A DNA stretch of 33,447 nucleotides, from assembly GCA_964387775.1 (NCBI GenBank), contig CAYLZO010000024.1:1-33447 (forward strand), written 5' to 3'. The notes under the pieces are model-generated. The model was not told where the DNA came from. It did no database searches and saw only the letters and a list, made by a program, of their open reading frames with translations. Each line of letters starts with the position of its first letter. Position 1 is the first letter of the stretch. Shown piece by piece: positions 29,522 to 33,447 of the stretch. This DNA comes from CAYLZO01 sp964387775 (lineage in GTDB: Bacteria > Chloroflexota > Anaerolineae > JAAYZQ01). The position numbers and the translations under genes are program-made.

Positions 29522-29550
29522 ATTGTACCCTGGAGCGGTGCGAAAGTCAA
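29522..29550 (-). promoter_or_regulatory. Sigma-70-type promoter for the GH4 gene
   Basis: Minus-strand TTGACT (29545-29550), 17 nt, TACAAT (29522-29527). Transcription would start near 29515, giving a leader of about 33 nt. Confidence 0.7.
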
Positions 29551-29573
29551 TCACCTGGTGCCCGGACGGAGGC

Positions 29574-30230
29574 TTAGGGCTCGGGGACGGCAAGGAAGTA
29601 GGTGCCCCCAGAGCCATCGTAGTCCAGCCCGTAGGCCAGTAACGGCGAGTTGTCCTCCACCGGCACGGTCCACACCATCCAGCCGCCGCCGCTGGCCCCG
29701 GGAAAGAACTCCAGCTCAAAGGCCGGCTCGGGCACGACGACCGCCACCGGCTTGAAGATCCGATTTTGGGCGACGAGGCGGAAATCCCAATCGTCCAGTT
29801 GCAGCGCCTGGTTGGCCGGCCCCCGTACATAGTCCACCTCGGCGTAAACGAGGAGATATTCCATCCCTGCGGGCGGCGGATCGTTGAACTGGTTGGTGTC
29901 CCGGATGCGCAGCCAGGCCTCCGGGCCGCGAAGGGCCTTGGTAAGGGTCAGGGTAAAGACCTTGGCCTCGTCGGCGACCAGTTGGAACGTCTCGCCGAAG
30001 GGGATGGGCTTGTAACGGCCGCCGATGGCGGGTGTGGCCGTGGCCGTGGGCTGCGGCGGGCACGTGGGGCAGGGCTGCTTGCTGTTGGGCCGGCTCAGGT
30101 CGCGGGTCGCCACGGGGACGGACATTGTGGCTGACGGCGTAACCGTCATCGAGGCAGGTCGATCCGCGTTTTTTTCACATCCGGCGAGGAGGCCCAGGGT
30201 CAGGGCCAGAAGGATCAGCTTTTTGAGCAC
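29574..30230 (-). CDS. Lipoprotein, DUF4352-like beta domain
   Basis: A 218-residue predicted lipoprotein. The GTG start at 30230 gives a clean signal peptide (VLKKLILLALTLGLLAGC) with lipobox LLAGC and Cys18. A Thr/Pro/Ser-rich linker (about 20-75) with CPTCPP follows, then a beta-rich domain beginning near YKPIPFGETFQLV and containing MEYLLVYAEVDY. That plan resembles DUF4352-type extracellular domains. The role is unknown; it should sit on the outer face of the membrane. The open frame extends to 30317, but the longer form would bury the signal peptide and overlap leuD. Confidence 0.7.
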   Translation of the reverse strand: MLKKLILLALTLGLLAGCEKNADRPASMTVTPSATMSVPVATRDLSRPNSKQPCPTCPPQPTATATPAIGGRYKPIPFGETFQLVADEAKVFTLTLTKALRGPEAWLRIRDTNQFNDPPPAGMEYLLVYAEVDYVRGPANQALQLDDWDFRLVAQNRIFKPVAVVVPEPAFELEFFPGASGGGWMVWTVPVEDNSPLLAYGLDYDGSGGTYFLAVPEP

Positions 30231-30246
30231 GAGGGCACTCAATTCT

Positions 30247-30272
30247 GCGGGGAGCGCCACGGCGCTCCCCGC
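30247..30272 (-). terminator. Strong hairpin after leuD
   Basis: GCGGGGAGCGCC (30247-30258) and GGCGCTCCCCGC (30261-30272) form a perfect 12-bp stem with a 2-nt loop, 14 bp after the leuD stop codon. The following minus-strand bases (AGAATTGAG) are a poor U-tract, so termination may be partial. Confidence 0.6.
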
Positions 30273-30285
30273 TGCGTGAAATCGG

Positions 30286-30822
30286 CTATTTCTCGTCCAG
30301 CGTCTTGCCGTAGGCAAAGAGGTCGCCGGCCCGGTAGATGTCCATCTGGACCTGGGAAAAAGGCTCGGCCTGGAAGGTCCGCTCGCCGTTTAGGACGACC
30401 TCGCCCGTCTCGAAATCGACCTCGACCGCGTCGCCCGTCTCGAAGTGATGGACCTGCTCGCCCAAGCCGGGGAAGGCGACGATGGGAAAGCCGCTGTTGA
30501 TGGCGTTGCGCTTGTAGATGGCGCCGTAGCTTTCGGCTACCACCGCGCCGACGCCCAGCGCCCGGAAGCAGTCGACGGCCTGCTGGCGGCTGGACCCCGC
30601 GCCAAAGTTGGCGCCGGCCAGGATCACGTCGCCGGGCTGCACCCGGGCGGCGAAATCCTCCCAGCCTTTCAGATTGTCCAGCGCATACTGGCCCATCTCG
30701 TCCAGGTCGGTGATGTGCAGGTAGCGGTTGTGAAAGATCATGTCGGTGTCGACGTCGTCGTACAGCTCACCATCGGGCGTCCGTAGGACCCACAATTGCC
30801 CCTTGATTTTTGTCTTTTTCAT
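30286..30822 (-). CDS. leuD: 3-isopropylmalate dehydratase small subunit / aconitase swivel domain
   Basis: A 178-residue swivel-domain subunit of the LeuCD/homoaconitase family. AGANFGAGSSRQQAV is the substrate-loop motif (usually GCGSSREHA), and YDDVDTDMIFHNRYL corresponds to the DNIDTDxIIPxRYL block, preceded by a few extra residues (RTPDGEL). It works with the large subunit encoded 73 bp upstream. GGGGGAG lies five bases before the ATG. Isopropylmalate, homoaconitate, methylcitrate and citrate are all possible substrates; the neighbouring citrate-synthase-type gene makes a tricarboxylate plausible. No leuA or leuB is visible. Confidence 0.85.
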   Translation of the reverse strand: MKKTKIKGQLWVLRTPDGELYDDVDTDMIFHNRYLHITDLDEMGQYALDNLKGWEDFAARVQPGDVILAGANFGAGSSRQQAVDCFRALGVGAVVAESYGAIYKRNAINSGFPIVAFPGLGEQVHHFETGDAVEVDFETGEVVLNGERTFQAEPFSQVQMDIYRAGDLFAYGKTLDEK

Positions 30823-30844
30823 AGCATCTCCCCCGATTCCCTGG

Positions 30845-30881
30845 TACCTGATACCCGATACCCGATACCCGGTATCAGGTA
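30845..30881. repeat. Inverted repeat with GATACCC units between leuC and leuD
   Basis: TACCTGATACC (30845-30855) and GGTATCAGGTA (30871-30881) are perfect complements. The loop contains two further CGATACCC units. It begins 15 bases after the leuC stop codon and could form a hairpin within the leuC-leuD transcript. Confidence 0.6.
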
Positions 30882-30895
30882 TCAGGATCGTATCT

Positions 30896-32182
30896 CTACC
30901 CTTCTGGTACCGTAAGCTCGCCCGTCAGCGCCGCCCAGGCGGCGACCACCGGCCCGGCCAGGTAGTTGTCGCCCGGCCCCTGTTTGCCCGCAAAGTTGCG
31001 GTTGCTGGTGCTGACCTGCACCTGCCCCTGGCCCACCATGCCGATGTGACCCGAGGCGCAGCCGCCGCAGCCTGGATTGCTGACCACGAACCCGGCGTCG
31101 AAGAGGGTCTGGAGCACGCCGCGTTCGAGCATCTGGCCATAGACCTCCCGCGTGGCGGGCACCGCCGAGGCGACCATGCCCGGCGCGATTTTTTTGCCAC
31201 TCACCACCTCAGCCACGGCGGCGAAATCCTCAAAGCGGCCGTTGGTGCACGAGCCGACGAACACCGAGTCGACCGGGGTGCCGGCCACCTCGCGCACGGC
31301 CTTGACGTTGTCCGGCTTGGGTGGGCAGGCGACCAGCGGCTCCAGGTCGCCGATGTCCACGACGATCTCGCGGGTATAGGCGGCGTCGGGGTCGGCGTGG
31401 AGGGCGACGAGATCTGATCCTGATGTGCGGCCTGGGGGCCGCCATGTCGAAGGATCGCGACCGGTCCGCTGGCGGCAGAAAGCCAGCACTTCCTCCGACG
31501 GCGGGATGAGGGCGACGATGCCGCCCATCTCGGTCATCATACTGGCCAGGGTGATGCGCCCCGCCAGGTCGAGCGCCTCGACGGCCGGGCCGTAGAACTC
31601 GACCGCCTGGCCCAGCGCGCCGCTGGCGCCCAGCTCACGCACGCAGGCCAGGGTCAGGTCTTTGGCCGTACAGGGCGGCTTGAGCTCGCCCCGGATCGTG
31701 ACCTTCATCGTGCGCGGCACCTCGAACCAGGTCTTGCCCGCCTTGAAGGTGAAGGCGATGTCCTGGTCGCCCATGCCCTGGCCAAAGGCGCCGATGGCGC
31801 CCAGGATGTTGAGGTGGCTGTCGGTGCCGACAAAGGTCGAGCCAGGCCAGGTCAGCCCATATTCGAGAGCCACGTGGGAGCCGATGCCCATGTCCACGTC
31901 GAACACGCGCACGCCCTGGGTCTTGGCCCAGTCGCGGCAGATCTGCTGGTTGATGGCGTAGGGGATGTTGTTGGCCGGCACCACCAGGTCGAAGGTGAAA
32001 AAGGTCTTGGCCGGATCGTCCACCGGCGCGTCGCCGTAGTGCTGCTGGTAGTTCTTGACCACGTTGGCCCCGCCGAAATCGCGGGCCGTGCGGGCGTCCA
32101 GGTCCAGCCAGACGATTTTGCCGGCTTCCACCGGCTCGTCTGAGTGGCGCTGAATGATTTTTTCGATGATTGTCTTGCCCAT
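30896..32182 (-). CDS. leuC: 3-isopropylmalate dehydratase / aconitase-family large subunit
   Basis: A 428-residue iron-sulfur hydro-lyase. The 4Fe-4S ligands are C312 in VGSCTNGR and C372/C375 in NPGCGGC, with the family spacing of 60 and 3. Other family blocks are FTFDLVVPANN, GIGSHVALEYG, VGTDSHLNILGAIGAFGQGM and TSNRNFAGKQG. The likely reaction is isomerisation of a 2-hydroxy tricarboxylate or isopropylmalate by dehydration and rehydration. GGAGG lies six bases before the ATG. It follows the HD-domain gene with a palindromic repeat between. Confidence 0.87.
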   Translation of the reverse strand: MGKTIIEKIIQRHSDEPVEAGKIVWLDLDARTARDFGGANVVKNYQQHYGDAPVDDPAKTFFTFDLVVPANNIPYAINQQICRDWAKTQGVRVFDVDMGIGSHVALEYGLTWPGSTFVGTDSHLNILGAIGAFGQGMGDQDIAFTFKAGKTWFEVPRTMKVTIRGELKPPCTAKDLTLACVRELGASGALGQAVEFYGPAVEALDLAGRITLASMMTEMGGIVALIPPSEEVLAFCRQRTGRDPSTWRPPGRTSGSDLVALHADPDAAYTREIVVDIGDLEPLVACPPKPDNVKAVREVAGTPVDSVFVGSCTNGRFEDFAAVAEVVSGKKIAPGMVASAVPATREVYGQMLERGVLQTLFDAGFVVSNPGCGGCASGHIGMVGQGQVQVSTSNRNFAGKQGPGDNYLAGPVVAAWAALTGELTVPEG

Positions 32183-32220
32183 GTTTTGCCTCCACCTGGG
32201 AAACGGATGATGCGCAGGCT

Positions 32221-32317
32221 AGACCTGACAGGTCCTTGGAAACCCAGCCTCAGCCCCAGGTTCCGTTCGGAACCAACCGGGGACTGGACAAACCTGTTCC
32301 TGGGACCTGTCAGGTCT
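32221..32317. mobile_element. Palindromic 97-bp repeat element upstream of leuC
   Basis: AGACCTGACAGGTCC (32221-32235) and GGACCTGTCAGGTCT (32303-32317) are perfect 15-bp terminal inverted repeats, each containing the palindrome ACCTGACAGGT or its complement. A GGTTCCG/CGGAACC hairpin lies inside. There is no reading frame. It looks like a MITE or REP-type element in the gap between the HD gene and leuC. Confidence 0.6.
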
Positions 32318-32344
32318 GGCTGAACGGCACATCTGTATCCAACT

Positions 32345-32932
32345 CTAGCCCATCTGGGCCGCCAGCTCCTTCTTGACCTGCAAGTCGCGCAGCGTCTCAA
32401 AGCTCATAAAATCGGCCTTGTTGATGAGCGTCGCCTCGGGCGAACGCTTGACCTTGTCGCCCTCGCCGGCGTGGGCGGCGATCATGTGCTGGACCTCCAT
32501 CGGCAGGCCGAACTCGTAGGCCAGCGCCGCGCCGCTGAAGGGGTGGCGCATGAGCTTGCCAAAGTCAGTCTGGACGGTAACCGCTGTCCCCGCAGCGCCG
32601 TCATCGCGGTTCTCGTACTCCAGCAGCTTGCCGATGTCGTGCAGCAGCCCGCCGGCGACGAGATGGTCGACGTTGAGCGGCACCCGCTCGCCGTAAATCT
32701 CGCCAAAGAGCTCGGCGGCGCGGTAGGCGGTCAGGGTCACGGCCCGCACGTGCTCGATGTAGCTGGCCGGGCAGGGGTCGATGAGCAGCGTGAACGGCAT
32801 CTGGGCCAGGGCGTCGGGCGTCCAGCCGCCGCGCTCCATGGCCGCCTCCCAGACCTGGATCGTCTGCTCCCGCAGCGCCTCGTCCAGGATGAGGCTGAAT
32901 TCGGGCATCAATTCCAACAATCTCTCACGCAT
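32345..32932 (-). CDS. HD-domain phosphohydrolase
   Basis: A 195-residue HD-superfamily metal-dependent hydrolase. The metal site is visible as H in SYIEHVRAV, HD in GLLHDIGK, and H in IAAHAGEGD, with the late Asp in LINKADF. YgxD/HDIG-type proteins of this size often act on nucleotides or cyclic nucleotides; the substrate is unknown. AGGGAGG lies five bases before the ATG, and the gene starts 16 bp after the citrate-synthase-type gene, so the two are co-transcribed. Confidence 0.82.
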   Translation of the reverse strand: MRERLLELMPEFSLILDEALREQTIQVWEAAMERGGWTPDALAQMPFTLLIDPCPASYIEHVRAVTLTAYRAAELFGEIYGERVPLNVDHLVAGGLLHDIGKLLEYENRDDGAAGTAVTVQTDFGKLMRHPFSGAALAYEFGLPMEVQHMIAAHAGEGDKVKRSPEATLINKADFMSFETLRDLQVKKELAAQMG

Positions 32933-32948
32933 CGTTTCCTCCCTGTAT

Positions 32949-33447
32949 CTAATCTCGAATATCCAAATTTCGCTCGGGCGGCCCGTCGTACTCGTGTGCC
33001 GCCGGGTCGATCTTGCGCATGGGCCGCTGGCGGGTCTGCTCCTCGTAGACCTGGGCGGTCAGGCCCACCGTGCGGCTGATGGCGAAAAAGCCGTTGCCCA
33101 GCTCGGGCGGGAAGCCCAGCTCGCAGAGCACGGCCGCGATGCCGCCGTCGACGTTCATGGGCAGGTCGCGGCCCAGGCTCTCCTTCAGCGCCGCCCGCAG
33201 GGCGTGGGCGATTTCGATGTATTCGCCCGCGACGCCCGCCTCCTCGGCCAGGGCAAAGAGCCGCCGGGTGCGTGGATCGTCACTGTGGACGCGGTGGCCA
33301 TAGCCCGGCACGCGGATTTTCTGGGCGCGGAACTCGGCCATTTTCTCGCGGGCCGCCGTCCCGGCGTCGAGGCTCTTTTCGCGCTTGTAGGCCACGACTT
33401 CGAGCAGCACCTTCATGCAGCCCTCGATGGCCCCGCCGTGGTGGCGG
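32949..33447 (-). CDS. Citrate synthase / citryl-CoA lyase family protein, 5' end beyond window
   Basis: The C-terminal 165 or so residues of a citrate-synthase-fold protein; the frame remains open at the window edge (RHHGGAIEGCMKVLLEVV). The catalytic regions are HGGA (first His), VPGYGHRVHSDDPRTRRL (second His) and a late segment, NVDGGIAAVLCELGFPPELG then ISRTVGLTAQVYEEQ. The MNVDGGIAA and shorter C-terminus resemble citryl-CoA lyase-type members as much as hexameric citrate synthase. The reaction is condensation or cleavage at a citryl-CoA intermediate. It is followed by the HD and aconitase-type genes. Confidence 0.88.
   Translation of the reverse strand, partial: RHHGGAIEGCMKVLLEVVAYKREKSLDAGTAAREKMAEFRAQKIRVPGYGHRVHSDDPRTRRLFALAEEAGVAGEYIEIAHALRAALKESLGRDLPMNVDGGIAAVLCELGFPPELGNGFFAISRTVGLTAQVYEEQTRQRPMRKIDPAAHEYDGPPERNLDIRD

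Noticed and set aside
1..33447. tRNA, rRNA, prophage, integrase or full-length insertion sequence
   Set aside because: None was recognised on either strand; mobile traces are limited to non-coding palindromic elements and toxin-antitoxin modules.

Overview
This window is a GC-rich, gene-dense bacterial chromosome segment of about 33.4 kb. The gene content fits a Chloroflexota bacterium of Anaerolineae or Caldilineae type: a secreted PKD protein carrying an LPLV motif, a GTP-type PEP carboxykinase, several TspO-like and GerW-like proteins, abundant toxin-antitoxin pairs, and many short dispersed palindromes. No rRNA, ribosomal-protein or other clean marker gene is present, so this placement is an inference from family recognition. 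I saw no tRNA, rRNA or CRISPR array. No gap between genes exceeds about 250 bases; the larger gaps hold promoters, hairpins and palindromic repeats and are listed.

Layout. (1) 0.1-6.1 kb, minus strand: a glyoxylate-type aminotransferase, a full-length eukaryotic-type topoisomerase IB, a secreted PKD/glycoside-hydrolase protein and two GerW/YtfJ-like proteins. (2) 6.2-9.1 kb, plus strand: a one-helix membrane protein behind a consensus sigma-70 promoter, two tandem paralogous four-helix membrane proteins and an acyl-CoA dehydrogenase. (3) 9.1-14.3 kb, minus: an alpha/beta hydrolase, a TspO-like protein, a DUF3795 protein, a Tag-like glycosylase homologue and GTP PEP carboxykinase. (4) 14.4-22.1 kb, minus: a 2-hydroxyacid module (larA, glcF, glcD) broken up by toxin-antitoxin modules (MNT/HEPN, DUF433/DUF5615, DUF4258/YgiT, an antitoxin-nucleotidyltransferase pair and a relic antitoxin). 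A second copy of the glcF 3' end and a MITE-like element record how one insert arrived. (5) 22.1-24.0 kb, minus: ArfB, a DUF4160/DUF2442 pair and an aldo/keto reductase. (6) 24.1-28.0 kb, minus: an apparent operon of a DsrM/HdrE/NarI-like cytochrome b, an HdrD-like protein with two complete CCG motifs, a GcvH-like lipoyl protein and a lipoate ligase. It has its own promoter and sits behind an intrinsic terminator. (7) 28.1-33.4 kb, minus: a GH4 glycosidase, a lipoprotein, an aconitase-type LeuD/LeuC pair, an HD hydrolase and the 3' part of a citrate synthase/citryl-CoA lyase gene that runs off the window.

How the genes may work together. LarA, GlcF and GlcD would interconvert and oxidise lactate or glycolate. 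Citrate synthase with the LeuCD-type dehydratase suggests tricarboxylate or 2-oxoacid chain chemistry, and PEP carboxykinase links to gluconeogenesis. The most interesting candidate system is the cytochrome b / HdrD / GcvH / lipoate-ligase operon. Its composition suggests a membrane complex exchanging electrons between a lipoyl dithiol/disulfide carrier and the quinone pool, related in logic to DsrMK, HdrDE and the soluble sHdr/LbpA systems. The second is the topoisomerase IB, which keeps the core, coiled-coil linker and C-terminal tyrosine domain of the nuclear enzyme with all five active-site residues. A third theme is a population of short palindromes that repeatedly sit on, or supply, gene stop codons.
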